From: Salvelinus alpinus
Lineage: Eukaryota > Chordata > Actinopteri > Salmoniformes > Salmonidae
Length of the DNA stretch: 64,000 nt
NCBI RefSeq assembly: GCF_045679555.1
Contig: NC_092094.1
Span: forward strand, 31,278,552 to 31,342,551
Direction of reading: 5' to 3'
Shown here: one piece after another, positions 45,274 through 57,929 of the stretch
Numbering within the stretch: the first letter of the stretch is position 1
How the letters are laid out: every line of letters begins with the position of its first letter
The notes under the pieces: model-generated
The model's input: the letters and a program-made list of their open reading frames with translations, nothing else
The model's database searches: none
Told to the model about the DNA's origin: nothing
Made by a program: the position numbers and the translations under genes

Positions 45274-47140
45274 TTTAAACTACTAATAGCCTATTGGATG
45301 AGAGATATACACTTGCTCTTGCTGAATATAAAGTAGTTACAGCATTAAGAATGTGTGGGGAGTTGGAAAGGTGAAGCACATATTTTCCAATAGGCCAATC
45401 TTAACACTGGGCTACATTCTGACAAAATACATCAAGAGTGGCCTGCTAATGTACCTTTCTGGACCTTCTAAACTGTTAAGAAAAGACCTAAATGGTTGCA
45501 TAATCAGGCCTAGGCTGTTGGCCTATGCAGTTATTTCGACATTAAATAAAACAGGACATTTGAGAGGTTATTCAAATTAGCCTACATCACTGCAGATTAT
45601 AGCCTATGGACAAGAATTGTGTACTCACTTGGTAACAATAAAAAATCCTCATTGCACTGTGTTGTAGCCCAGGTATAATAATACAGTCTAAAAACATAAG
45701 CTTTGCGTGCCATGGGGACAACAGCGCAGCCTGGAGGAACGCGCAGTACAGATCTTCCATTTCATAATCTGTGAACCTTTTTTTTTCTTGCACTTTGGTA
45801 AATCTTTAGTTTATAGCGCTAATATCTAGGTAATATGCACAACCGGCTATAGCAGGAGTAGGCAACCCTGGTCCTGGGTGCCGCGGGCACTTCATGTTTT
45901 GATTTAACTGACCTGGAAGACCAGTTATGTTGAATTTAGGCAGTCATTGAACTGATCAATTAGCTTAGTTGGTCTGGTGTGCTGCCTAGTTGGAACACAA
46001 TCCTGCAGTACCTGTGGATTGTTGAGACAAAGTACATTGGTGTGCTAACTTTTGTCCGGTTATTATGATAACGTTGTTGCACCGATGCATTATTTGCAGT
46101 TTTCACTATGACAATGAACATACCCTGCATTGAATGATCTGAACCAGTGTCTGTGCGTTAGAGACTCCATGAATGGTTTTGTTAACACCTTTATTAATAG
46201 GCAGCGTGCAGTATGATGCATTGATCAGTTGATTGACGTAGGACTGCAGAATGAAAAACGACCCTCTTTTCTCTAGTGTGGATGCTCACAAACGTTTTAT
46301 AGATATGTAGCCTATAGTTATGGGCTTGGTGGATGGCCCTTAACGCTGGCGCGACACAACTAATGTTATCACAGCAGAACTAGCCTAGTAGGTCTAGCTA
46401 ACGTTGGAGAACTTGGATGAAATAAAAATACACTTATACTTGTTTACTTTTATACTATATCAATTTACTCTTGCAAGTTTGCCACCGGCGCCCTGCAGTA
46501 GGAAAGTAAAGCGGAAGTCGAATCATCACTTCTGCTGTGTGGCTGTGCTCATAACAACGTTTGAAATTGAGGTGGACAGTGCAAAGTGTGTTAAATTACT
46601 TTTTTATTATGACGTGCTAACACTACATAACTTGTGTTAAATAATCTATGCAATCTTATTAAAATTGTTCAATGGATTTATACGTTATAAGTTTGTCTTG
46701 TAAAAGATATGCATACAGAGTGGTATTGTTGGTTATGTAACTAATGAAGAGGACTTTCTCAAACACAACCCAATGAGCGAGCCCCTCCAGTTTGCCAAGA
46801 GATTCAAGGACAAATGGGCAGACAGTCTCTAAGCTGAACATGCCATAATTGTACAAAAAATGACCTATTATTTGGGTGACTATGACCTATGTCCTCTTAT
46901 GATAATCTGCCTTATAAAGCCTTAAGAACACATCCTTGTGTAAACTTTAATATCCAGCATAATACTGCAAACACTAACACTTAGTAACAAAAGCAACATG
47001 AATGCTGAGACAGAAGAGCAAATAGGCAGAAGGCGAAAAAACGTAATGACTGATATGCAATTCGCTTACACTGGTGGTTCTCAGAGAATGTATCTTTACA
47101 CATATTTCCCTGCGCATACAGACTTGTTTTGAAGATCATT
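45274..47140. other. Non-coding; one partial hAT MITE, otherwise nothing recognised
   Basis: 45857-46030 starts GCAGGAGTAGGCAACCCTGG TCCTGG, the left end of a common teleost MITE, without its right end. The remaining sequence has only short chance ORFs. Confidence 0.45.
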
Positions 47141-47145
47141 TAGAA

Positions 47146-47328
47146 CAGGGGTGTCAAACTCATTCCATGGAGGGCCTACTGTCTGCTGGTTTGTTTTTTA
47201 ATTTTCAATTAAGACCTAGACAACCAGGTGAGGAGAGTTCCTTACTAATCAGTGACAATCATATCTGTACAAGGGAGGATCGAAAACCCAGACACTTGGC
47301 CCTCCATGGAATGAGTTTGACACCTATG
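47146..47328. mobile_element. hAT-type MITE with 8-bp target duplication
   Basis: CAGGGGTGTCAAACTCATTC and GAATGAGTTTGACACCTATG are inverted ends. The flanks ATTTAGAA (47138-47145) and ATTTAAAA (47329-47336) match at seven of eight positions. Confidence 0.85.
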
Positions 47329-47713
47329 ATTTAAAAATACTCCATTGTTCCTTATCAAGCAGTTATCAACTTGTTTTCGTCTTACTTGACAAATCCCATA
47401 GTTTAGCCTGACTATTATCAGACAGATGCAAGATTGCTTTGTTTCACTATATAGATTTCAATCTGTCGCCAATTGGATGGAAATGTGAATACTCTAGAAT
47501 CTGCATATTTTCTCACCAGTGGTGTTTTCCCAAAATTGACCTTTTCTCTTAAGTTTTCATGTACTGAATAAAAATCTAAAGTTCAATATATTTCCATCAC
47601 ATTTTCAATTCTACCGATAGTTTTGTCACAAACTGCATTAAATATAAAATGTGCGTCTTGGCACGTGTGCTCCAGCCAACATCTCGCAGATGCTGTGCGG
47701 GTATAGTCCACAT

Positions 47714-47906
47714 CAAGGGCGTCTAACTCATTCCATGCAGGACCTAATGTCTACTGTTTTTTTTCTTCCCCCCTTTCAATTAAGTCCTAGACTACCAGGT
47801 GAGGGGAGTTCCTTACTGATCAGTGACCTTAATTCATCAATCAAGTACACGGGAGGAGCGAAAACTCGCAGATATTCGGCCCTCCATGGAATGAGTTTGA
47901 CATGTG
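47714..47906. mobile_element. Second copy of the same MITE, more diverged
   Basis: CAAGGGCGTCTAACTCATTC and GGAATGAGTTTGACATGTG correspond to the ends at 47146-47328. Flanking GTCCACAT and GTCTATAT match at six of eight positions. Confidence 0.75.
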
Positions 47907-48221
47907 GTCTATATGATGAATATTATGGATAAGAGTGAGAATTTTTATTTATCACGTCAAAAGGCAGCTAAGCATCGATCATGTCACCAGAATAAGACCT
48001 TTGATATGTATTGGAAAGGAGCATCAAGATCCCAGTGAACTTTCACCACCCTGTGAAGTTTAACATATTGCATCAGTAGCCTAATAAACTGCATGGTTTC
48101 CCGAGTCGTAGTGGGAGGACCACACACCATATCATCGCGGGACTCCAAGTTTACTTCGATATGATGGTTATTATATACATATTTGCGCATAAAGGACGTT
48201 CCACCGCCATTTCTTGCATAA

Positions 48222-48294
48222 TTTTAAATGCGGATGACACATTTCAGTTGAAGGCATTCAGTTGTACAACTGACTAGGGATCCCCCTTTCCCTT
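48222..48294 (+). mobile_element. 3' tail of an HpaI-type SINE
   Basis: AATGCGGATGACACATTTCA, AGGCATTCAGTTGTACAACT and GACTAGGGATCCCCCTTTCC correspond to the salmonid HpaI SINE tail as I remember it. The tRNA-derived head is missing. Confidence 0.75.
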
Positions 48295-48578
48295 GATTAT
48301 TTTTACCAACACAAAAAGATCCCACCGTGTCGAACGAACAAATAATCTGTTGGCATTTATAAAATTGTTTCCATCACAGCTGTCATAATTTTAATAGAGT
48401 ATGACTTTACTCGTATAAAAACTGAATGGAAACGTGGTTTATGATACATTTTCCAGACATGATTAGTCTCCTGTTTATATAGAAACGTAATTTATATTTT
48501 GCGTCAGTCTTACCCACCGTTCTATATTAACCAATCAAGTAGCAGTCTTGTTTGACAATCAAATGAGGAACACTAGAA

Positions 48579-49156
48579 CAGGGGTCTTCAACCTTTTCTT
48601 GCCCAGGGAAACCGGTGACCCAGGGACCCCCATATGTTAGCAAAAATAAATAAATAAAATGACATCTTGTGTTATCAGGTGAATGATAATGGCAAGGAGA
48701 AGTTATCAACATTTTAAAATTAATAGATTTGGTAGATAGTTTTTTTCAATATTTTGACCTGTGAAGGTGTGTGAATCTCTAACATAGCCTATTAGCTAGA
48801 AAGATAACTCCAAACACATTTTTGCTAAGAGCAGCTGTTTAGCTGGTTAAGCAAAGGTTAGCAATGTATTGACAAAAATGTATACCCAAGTCAAGAAAGC
48901 TTACCAGCAGCACTTGCTTCACTGGTAGCCTATTCGCGGGTGCTTTTTTGAAGCCTATGATACTCCAGTGAGTGTAATTTGCTTAATATTAGGAGTTGAA
49001 GCCTTTAGAAGATATTATCCTCTTTTCTACTGTAGGTATGTAATTCAAAAACATGTATTGTTGTTGCTAGTGATATTCATATAAAATCCACTTGTTTTTA
49101 TATATATATTTTCACCGTCCTCCTGCATTACCTTGGACCCCAGGTTGAATACCCCT
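48579..49156. mobile_element. hAT-type MITE with imperfect 8-bp duplication
   Basis: CAGGGGTCTTCAACCTTTTC and CCAGGTTGAATACCCCTG are inverted ends. CACTAGAA (48571-48578) and CTCTAGGA (49157-49164) match at six of eight positions. Confidence 0.75.
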
Positions 49157-49573
49157 GCTCTAGGACCTCCTAAATCTACGGGTATATAATAAATACTCGT
49201 ATTATCATCCCTGTGTGTATTCTCCTGTGTACATCGCAGTGAAGTTCTGATTGTCTTTGCCGTTCTTTAAAAATAATTATTTTGTTAAGACATACTGCAA
49301 CTCTTCAATGCAATGTTTTCCAACAGATGTGCCATTTTACTTCAACTGGATAAGTAATTAATTGAGATGAATTTGTCAATGTTACCATTAGTTGATTTTT
49401 CTAATATTTACATTAGATTTAAACTGGAAAGATGACAAGTTGACAATGGACAAGATCTTTACATGTTTTTTCCCTCAAGATTTAGCCAATTCTGTCAATT
49501 TGTTTTAGTCAAACCTTTATGTTCATGATCCGCCAGTACTGTAGGTCCACCGTGAACACTTGTATTAGAGCTA

Positions 49574-50760
49574 TTGTCATACAGTCTATTTTTGGAAAGC
49601 TGGAAACCACTAGACTCGTTTTTGGTCGGAGTCAGGGTTTTGGATGAATGCTACTTGGGAAATCTGTTTAACGTCTCCAGGAAAATCTGGAATGTGTTGG
49701 AAGAAAGTGTGGTCAGTGAGAGTCACAAGAAGTGGTCTTATTTAGATTTTTTGTGTGTCTGCGGAGCAGAAGAAGCGTGTGTTAAGACTCAAAAAGATAT
49801 GGAGTGGAATGTTTCCTGCATGGGTTTTCGTAGCAGGGTGCCGATCAAGGGGGTTATTTCTGGAGTGGTGAAAGAAATAAAGGCAGAGGATATAACTGAA
49901 GAATCGATGGAGTGGTTGGTGCTCGTCAATTGACCTGCATGGTAACAGTAGATGGAGAAAAGAAGTTCACTTCCTCTATGCTACTCTTTTTTGATGAAGT
50001 CTCTCCCTTCTCATATAAAGTTATTAATGAGATACCCTGTAAGAGCTTCTGTGCACAAGCCCCTTCAGTGTCATAACTGTAAAATATTTAGTCAAGTGTG
50101 TGCAGAAGGAAAAAATATTGTATGCCAGATGAAGGGAAATGCTGCAACTGTGGATGTGAACATGCGCCTGAATTCTTGGGAGTGCCCTGTTAGGGTGAAG
50201 GAGAATGAGGTGGCAAGGGTAAGGAGTGTTTCCTATCTGGAGGTGGTGAGAAAATTTGGAAGGAACGGGTAGCGGGGAAGAAGCAACGGTAGTAGAGCCA
50301 CCAAGACCAGTGAAGGTTTCTCATCAATCGAGGGATAGTGAAATGCTACATGTTAAAAAGGTGTACTTTGTATTATTTATTGTAATGGTCATAAACTGTA
50401 CAGCACAAGCGAAAAATAAGTGTAAGAAAATTGGAATCATTGAATGCCGCTGAACATTTTGTGGGACTTTTGATTTCACAGCCGAGGCGGTGCAAGAAAT
50501 CCTGTAGGTGAATGTAGCCCCATCACAGGCCCTTGAGCCTGTGTATTTTGGAGTGGACTGTGATTGTTTAAACATCATACTTCTTAATTATTTTAATGTT
50601 TTTTAGTTGACGTGTTTTATTTTGTATTATGTTTTTCCCCCTTTCCTGGAATGTTTTTTGTTGTTGTTTCTTATTCAATACCCAGTCCAGTTGATGGCGG
50701 TAATGCACCATTAACATTGGATTCCAACCGCCGTTAAACCCCATCGAAGAAGGACTCGAG
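49574..50760 (+). pseudogene. LINE ORF1-like remnant with 3' tail
   Basis: The frame at 49574-49933 (VGVRVLDECYLGNLFNVSRK ... VPIKGVISGVVKEIKAEDIT) and the next broken stretch (VTVDGEKKFTSSMLLFF, YPVRASVHKPLQCHNCK) resemble the gag-like ORF1 of a teleost LINE, whose zinc knuckle would follow the CHNC part but is degenerate here. The end at 50690-50755 (TTGATGGCGGTAATGCACCA, AACCGCCGTTAAACCCC) looks like the 3' tail of the same family. No reverse transcriptase lies between, so the copy is internally deleted. Confidence 0.6.
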
Positions 50761-51840
50761 GACCAGAGTTGGGAACCACTGCCCTAGTAGCTTTGCATGA
50801 TACACGCACAGTTGCAGTAATGCTCAGACTAGTTTGTTGGCTCACTACTACCATGCGGAATAAGAAGACTTGCTGGTGTCGATGCCATATCTAACTGTTT
50901 AATCCTGAATGCTGATTGGTTAAAACCGCATTCCAGACGGTGTCTATTCCAGAAGTTACGACCAGCGAAATCTACAATGTTAAAATGCCTATTTACTCTG
51001 TTCCATCTGACTGCGCAATCCACTGTCTCATCAACCCAGCCAGGCACTTTATAAACTTGATCTCCACTATAAAAAGTATCTAGACATTATCTCACATTTA
51101 TTTGAGACGTTTAGTTTAACTGTATGAAGCTTGCTGTATGTTTCTCTGACGTTTGTATCATTGTTTCAATATTCAAATTCTATCTCCTGCTGTCCCATAG
51201 TAATGAACATGTCGGGAGGCAGTGTTTCTCAGCCGGTCGAAATCATGAATCAACTGGCATCATTTATATGGATATATGCAAAGTAATTTCAATAGAAAAA
51301 AGGGCAAACTAAACTAAGTGCAGCTAGTTTTCAGTCTTTCCAGCTTCAGTTTGAAAAGATTGTGTTAAATGTGTTGTTGGCTATCTCCTCTGAACAATGA
51401 GAGCACATTTTCTATGCCAGGTGAAATTGCGCCTCATTAGCTCATTGTTATGGTTGTGTCCAAATAAATGTCACTAGAAAACAGCTTATGCAAATGCGGC
51501 TACTGTTCTAGCTGCAGTGTTTGACGTGACTAAGTTAGCCGTAGTTGGCTAACTAGCAAGCGATGGATAAGAACGTTGCGAGCCAATATGACAATGGAAC
51601 GTTTAGTACGAACGACTGGGTTGCGTCTATAGATACAGAAAAAAAAGACTGAACGACTGGGTCGTGTCTCTGGCAACCAAACTGATAGAAGGAACATCCA
51701 GCCGGCTTGGGTAGCAACCCTAGATTTGTGTCGGGAATTTATCTTGTGGAAGGATGAAATAGTATGAATAAATTCATAAACATAACGTTAATGAAAATGT
51801 CAAACATTATTTGAATATGTTGGTAACTCGTTGTATAAAA
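50760..51840. other. Non-coding, no named feature
   Basis: Two near copies of AACGACTGGGTYGYGTCT at about 51610 and 51650 are the only local repeat I see. Confidence 0.4.
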
Positions 51841-51842
51841 GT

Positions 51843-52027
51843 GATAATGCCCTCAAAGCCAGTGTTTGAAGGATATATATTTGTATGTTGGAGTGGACTG
51901 TGATTGAAGAAGTATGTTTTTGTAATTTAAAAAAAATATATAAAAACATACTATTTCAATCACAGTCCACTCCAAAATACATATACATATATCCTCCAAA
52001 CACCGGCTTCAAGGGCATTATTACTTA
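51843..52027. repeat. Large imperfect palindrome (about 80-bp arms)
   Basis: The left arm (GATAATGCCCTCAAAGCCAG, GGAGTGGACTGTGATTGAAG, AGTATGTTTTT) is mirrored by AAAAACATACTATTTCAATC, ACAGTCCACTCCAAAATAC and CACCGGCTTCAAGGGCATTA. The spacer is about 20 bp of A/T. It would fold into one long hairpin, as a MITE does. A half motif (TATTTTGGAGTGGACTGTGA) also occurs at 50540. Confidence 0.85.
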
Positions 52028-52053
52028 AACCAAATCAGCCACCGGGCTTCTCC

Positions 52054-54108
52054 ATGCATCGTGCCGACAGAGATAAACACCTCTCTGGGAAGAGGAAGGG
52101 CGGGGGTGTATGCTTGATGATTAACGACTCATGGTATAATCATAACAACATACAGGAACTCAAGTTCTTCTGCTCACCCGACCTGGAATTCCTTACAATC
52201 AAATGCCGGCCATTTAACCTACAAAGAGAATTCTTGTCAGTTATAGGTCACAGCTGTGTACATTCCCCCTCAAGCAGACACCAAGACGGCTCTCAAGGAA
52301 CTTCACTGGACTCTATGTAAACTGGAAACCATATATCCTGAGGCTGCATTTATTGTAGCTGGGGATTTTAACAAAGCAAATTTGAGAACAAGGCTACCTA
52401 CATTCCATCAGCATATTAATTTCACCACACGCAGGGGCAATACACTCAACCACTGCTACTCTAACTTCCACGATGCATACAAAGCCCTCCCTTCGGCAAA
52501 TCCGACCACGACGCCATCTTGCTCCTACCGTCTTATAGGCAGAAACTCAAACAGGATGTACCAGTGACGAGAACCATTCAACACTGGTCTGACCAATTGG
52601 AAGCCACGCTTCAAGATTGTTTTGATCACGCGGAACTGGAATATGTCCTGGTTAACCTCAGAATAACATCACGCTTACTCGGTGAGTGAGTTTATAAAGA
52701 AGTGCATTGGAGATGTTGTACCCACTGACTATTAAAATCTACCCTAACCAGAAACCGTGGATGGATGCCGGATTTCGCTCAAAACTGAAAGTGCGAACAC
52801 CGCGTTTAACCATGGAAAGAGGTCTGGGAATATGGCTGAATATAAACAATGCTCCCTCCGCAAGGCAATTAAACAAGCGAAATGCTGGTACATGAACAAG
52901 ATGGAGTCGCAATTCAACGTCTCAGATACGAGACGTATGTGGCAGGGTCTACAGGAAATCACGGACTACAAAAAAGAAACCAGCCACGTCACGGACACCG
53001 ACGTCACGCTTCCAGACAAACTAAACACCTTCTTTGCCAGCTTTGAAGATAATACAGTGCCACCGTCGCAGCCCGCTAATAAGGACTGCACCCCCCCCTC
53101 TCCGTGGCCGAAGTGAGTAAAACATTTAAACGTTTTAACCCTCGCAAGGCTGCTGGCCCAGATGGCATCCCTAGCCGCGTCCTCAGAGCATCCGCAGCCC
53201 AGCTGGCTGGTGTGTTTACGGACTAATTCAATCGCTCCCTATCCCAGTCTGCTGTCCCCACATGCTTCAAGATGGCTACCATTGTTCCTGTACCCAAGAA
53301 GGCACAGATAACTGAACTAAATGACTACCGCCCCGAAGCACTCACTTCTGTCATCATGAAGTGTTTTGAGTGACTAGTCAAGGATCATATCACCTCCACC
53401 TTACCGGCCACCCTAGACCCACTTCAGTTTGCATACCGCCCCAACAGGTCCACAGACGAAGCAATCGCCATCACACTGCACACTGCCCTATCCCATCTGG
53501 ACAAAAGGAATACCTATGTAAGAATGCGGTTCATTGACTACAGCTACGCATTCAACACCATAGTACCCTCTAAGCTCATCATCAAGCTGGAGGCCTGGGA
53601 CTCAACCCCGCCCTGTGCAAATGGGTCCTGGACTTTCTGACGGGCCGCCCCCAGGTGGTGAAGGTAGGAAATAAAATCTCCACTTCGCTGACACTCAACA
53701 TTGGGGCTCCACAATGGTGCGTGTTCAGCCCCCTCCTGTACTCCCTGTTCACCGACGACTGCGTGGCCAAGCACGCCTCCAACTCAATCATCAAGTTTGC
53801 AGATGACACAACAGTAGTGGGCTTGATTACCAACAACGATGAGACAGCCTACAGGGAAGAGGTGAGGGCACTCGGAGTGTGGTGTCAGGAAAACAACCTC
53901 TCACTCAACGTCAACAAAACAATGGAGATGTTCGTGGACTTCAGGAAACAGCAGAGGGCGCATCCTCCTATCCACATCGGAGGGACAGCAGTGGAGAAGG
54001 TGGAAAGTTAAGTTCCTCAGCGCACACGACACAGACAAACTGAAATGGTCCACCCACACAGTGTGGGGAAGAAGGCACAACAGCGCCTTTTCAACCTCAG
54101 GAGGTTTT
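52054..54108 (+). pseudogene. LINE endonuclease and reverse transcriptase remnants
   Basis: Endonuclease pieces: HRADRDKHLSGKRKGGGVCL, ADTKTALKELHWTLCKLETI and EAAFIVAGDFNKANL, in two frames. Reverse transcriptase pieces: [13 protein letters not shown] near 53145 (frame open only locally), FAYRPNRST near 53428, [15 protein letters not shown] near 53533 (motif A), [20 protein letters not shown] (motif B; the usual Gly-Cys is disturbed) and [19 protein letters not shown] (motif C, FADD). Stops and frame changes are frequent. It belongs on the CR1/L2/Rex1 side of LINEs by eye. Confidence 0.82.
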
Positions 54109-54724
54109 GGAGCAGTGGCTTCTTCCTTGCTGAGCGGCCTTTCAGGTTATGTCGATATAGGACTAGTTTTACTGTGGATATAGATACTTTTGTACCTGTT
54201 TCCTCCAGCATCTTCACAAAGTACCTTGCTGTTGTTCTGGGATTGATTTGCACTTTTCGCACCGAAGTACGTTCATCTCTAGGAGACAGAACGCGTCTCC
54301 TTCCTGAGCGGTATGACGGCTGCGTGATCCCATGGTGTTTATACTTGCGTACTATTGATTCCATGATGTCAAGCAAAGAGGTACTGAGTTTGAAGGTAGG
54401 CCTTGAAATACATCCACAGGTACACCTCCAATTGACTCAAATTATGTCAATTAGCCTATCCGAAGCTTCTAAAGCCATGACATTATTTTCGGGAATTTTC
54501 AAAGATGTTTAAAGGCACAGTCAACTTAGTGTATGTAAACTTCTGACTTACAGTGAAATAATCTGTATGTAAACAATTGTTGGAAAAAATACTTGTCATG
54601 CACAAAGTAGATGTCCTAACCGACTTGCCAAAACTATAGTTTAACAAGAAATTTGTGTAGTAGTTGAAAAACGAGTTTTAATTACTCCAACCTAAGTGTA
54701 TGTAAACTTCTGACTTCAACTGTA
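54109..54724 (-). mobile_element. Fragment of a Sleeping-Beauty-like Tc1 element
   Basis: The right end (AAACTTCTGACTTCAACTG/TA at 54724) and about 600 bp inward are present. The other end is cut at the LINE junction. It encodes N-terminal transposase parts ([20 protein letters not shown] and [20 protein letters not shown]). An internal deletion near 54360 removes part of the first DNA-binding helix. Confidence 0.85.
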
Positions 54725-55519
54725 GTTGTTGGGGAATTGTTAGATACTACTGCACTGTCTGTACTATAAGCACAAGCATTTCGCTACACTCGCATTAACA
54801 TCTGCTAACCATTTGTATGTGACCAATAAAATGTGATTTGATTTTACTAACCGTCGTTCCGATCTGCATCACAAATAAAAGTTTAGGATGCTGCTTGTCT
54901 CCCACAACTTTGTTACTATGCCTAACAGGCGCGTGTGAGCAGTTCCCGGGAAAACACATTGCTTGTCGGATCTGTCTCCAAGTTGTGGGAGTGAATCAAC
55001 ATCCCAAACGTTTATTTGTGACGCAGGTCGGCGCGGCGCTCAGTCAGATTTGGTCGGCAGTCAGAACTGGCATCAACACCGGAATCACCGATGACAACTT
55101 CCGTACAATTAGAAGATGGCTGCTTTGTTGAGAAAATGTGTATTTACCATTTAGCTACTCGCGGTTACCATTCTTTCATACAGTTTTTATATTATAATAA
55201 TTGTATCTATGTCTTGGAAGTGAAGATTAGAATTCGCTGGGGAGACAATAACGTTACTTTTGAAAATACCGGAAAGAAAGTTGCCAGTTAGCTCCATTTG
55301 ACGTTGGTTGACTGGCTAAAAAAAGCAACAGTTATCAGACGAAACTAGCTAAAGATTAGTACATAATAAACAATGTCAGCGCTAACAATTTTCGTCCAGA
55401 GTCTGCCAGTAGATGCATCTAACGACCGCTTGGAGGAGATATTCTCTGAGATTGGACCTGTGAAGCACTGTTTTGTTGTCAAGGAAAAAGGTGAAACAGC
55501 TACTAACTTAGTTAGCTAG

Positions 55520-56400
55520 CTTCTTATGGCTGCAAGCCCGATATCGGGACCAATATGACAACAGCAAGTCCAAGTGCAGGGCGCCAAATTCAAAAACCAG
55601 AAATCTCATAATAAAAATTCCTCAAACATACATGTGTCTTATATAATTTTTAAGGTAATCTTGTTGTTAGTCCCACCAAAGTGTCTGATTTCAAATAGGC
55701 TTTTCAGCGAAAGCACTACAAACGATTATGTTAGGTCACCACAAAACTAAAAAATAATCATAGCCATTTTTCCCAGCTAATGATAGCTTCACAAAAAACA
55801 GAATAGAGATAAAATGAATCACTAACCTTCGATTATTTTCATCAGATGACACTCATAGGACCTCATGTTACACAAAAATGCGTGTTTTGTTTGATTCAAT
55901 TCATATTTATATCAAAAAATCTGAGTTTACATTGAGGCTACAAGATTCCCTAAATGCAAAAACATCAAGTGACTTTGCATAGCCCATCGTTTCAACATGA
56001 ATACTCATCATAAATATAGATGATAATACAAGTTATACACATTGAATTATAGATATACCTCTCCTTAATGCAACCGCTATGTCAGATTTAAAAAAAACTT
56101 GATTTTAAAAAACTTGAAAAATAATTGCACGCTATAATCTGAGACGGCGCTCAAATTAGCATATCACAGCTGCAAAGATAGCGTCACTATAAACAATAAA
56201 ATATATTATAAATATTTCATTACCTTTGTTGGTTTCGATCAGAAAGCACAGCAGGAATCCCAGGTCCACAATAAATGTTTGTTTTGTTCGAAAAAATCCG
56301 TTATTTATGTCCAATTGTTAGCGCGTTTGGTAAACATATCCAAATGCTAATTCTGGTCAGCTTCATATCGGACAAAAACTTGATAAGTGTGCTGGGAAGC
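55520..56400. repeat. Abundant salmonid repeat in rbm28 intron 1 (unclassified)
   Basis: GGCTGCAAGCCCGATATCGG, AAGTGCAGGGCGCCAAATTC and CATCAGATGACACTCATAGG are parts of a long repeat I recognise as frequent in salmonids. It has no coding capacity and I cannot name its superfamily. Confidence 0.55.
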
Positions 56401-56460
56401 TGTGGTTAGCCTTGAGCGAGAACAGTGTGCTTTCTATGCAGGTGCAAATGGCTCAAACAA

Positions 56461-56850
56461 TGTTACAGAGCTGTCTGACCTCAGTCTCTGGGGTGTGGGA
56501 GCGTAATCTACACAGCAACAGCGCCGGACACCAAGGAGCGCCAAGAGGCTGGGACCAGCCTGAGCGCCGGCGATAGGCTGAGCAAGTTTAAACCACGCTC
56601 AGCCTCTACTGTGATAGGCCAACAGACGGGTTGGAACTACGTCTATCACAGTATAAGAACAGCTGTTTACTTACATCCTGCCAGTTCTCTGTTCTGCCCT
56701 GTGAGGTGATACAGAGAACCCGTATATACGAAAATTGCATTTACCATTTATCGCTTGAGTTTAATAAAAATACTTAAAGTATATTCGGTGACTCTGAATC
56801 ATATTTTGTCCTGATACCAGATTTGAATTGACGCAAATCCCTTATAAGAC
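56461..56850 (+). repeat. Candidate solo LTR in rbm28 intron 1
   Basis: Starts near TGTTACAGAGCTGTCTGACC. It contains a TATA-type CACAGTATAAGAACAGC (56648) followed by GCCAGTTCTCTGTTCTGCCC and a GTTTAATAAAAATAC polyadenylation signal (56759), in the order of an LTR promoter and R region. The end near CCTTATAAGACCA is uncertain and no duplication was found. Confidence 0.45.
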
Positions 56851-57406
56851 CATGTCCTGCTTTGTAATAATATTAAAGAATATGTGTGAAAAAACAACTC
56901 TGACACATTGTCCCTACAGGAGAAGACAAATGTCGGGGGTTTGGATATGTCACCTACTCCATGGAGGAGGATGCACAGCGCGCGGTTAGAGAGGTGAAAG
57001 ACTATGATGGACAGAAGATCAACGTGTCGGTGGCCAAGAAGAAGGGAACAACCGGTATAAAAAAAAAACTGTGTATGCTTAGCTGTTATTTAGCTAGATG
57101 CCTTCCTTACATTTTTTATGGTGAAATTAGAGGATCAAACATTTGTGGTCTTGTCTTCTACACAGCTACAGGACCAAAATAACCAGTTTTACAAAAAGAA
57201 CATACATCTCAAGGAGCTTTAAAGAAAAACCGAAGGAAAGCAAGACTGATCATCAGGAATCTCAGTTTCAAGGTTTGACACACACACACACAGACACAGA
57301 CAGACACTAGTGATGCGGGGGCCAGCTTTTCACCTGCCCGCAATTGCTAACAACCCATCCACAACTGCCTGACACTGTGATACAGTTACAATCTGAGGTC
57401 TGCACC

Positions 57407-57898
57407 CAGGGGTGGATTTAGGCATAGGCGACATGGGCAGCTGCCCAGGATGGCATGAGGCGCCTGCACAAAAACAATATATATATATTCCAAATGGTGA
57501 CATTTGCGCGATCGATTTTCTATCGCTCATTTGCACGTCATGTCAATGATATCATGTCACCGTGTGGGACTGTAGGTCAATTAACTTTGTCGGAGTTGGT
57601 GCCCTGATTCTAGGTTGTGAGCTAGAGAGTGGGGGAATCTATCAAATAGTGCACCTCTAACTTTGTACGGTACTAATGCATTTAGTAATGCAATTCATTT
57701 CTATTTGTCTTTGTTTCTACTTTTTGATATTTGAGTCTTTTTGTGTATATTTTTATGTTTATATCGTTTTTTAAATGTTATGATAAAAAAAAAAAAGTGT
57801 TTTCCAAATGTCTGAATAAAATTACAATTAGTGCAGAATTGTGTTTTTTTTTGGGGGGGGGGTTGCCCAGAGAGCCATACAAGCTAGAACCACCACTG
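57407..57898. mobile_element. Non-autonomous hAT element in rbm28 intron 3
   Basis: CAGGGGTGGATTTAGGCATA and CTAGAACCACCACTG are the inverted ends. TCTGCACC (57399-57406) and CCTGCACC (57899-57906) are an 8-bp duplication with one difference. Confidence 0.85.
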
Positions 57899-57929
57899 CC
57901 TGCACCTAACTATAACCTGCAAATATAGA

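Larger units (their letters stand above)
52030..54846 (+). mobile_element. Non-LTR LINE, degenerate, with a nested Sleeping-Beauty-like fragment
   Basis: Coding remnants run endonuclease to reverse transcriptase from 52054 to about 54108. A Tc1 fragment follows (54109-54724). The LINE's own 3' tail, AAGCACAAGCATTTCGCTAC ... AATAAAATGTGATTTGATTT, resumes at 54728-54846. About 0.5-1 kb of RT C terminus and 3' UTR is missing at the junction. Confidence 0.8.

Noticed and set aside
49574-49933. 119-residue ORF as a host gene
   Set aside because: It resembles a LINE ORF1 remnant, and degenerate matches continue in other frames after it.
57187-57272. TAA in rbm28 exon 3 as certain proof of pseudogenisation
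   Set aside because: A later acceptor (AACCAG/TTTTAC) would bypass it in frame, so I rely on the exon 4 frameshift and exon 5 stop instead.
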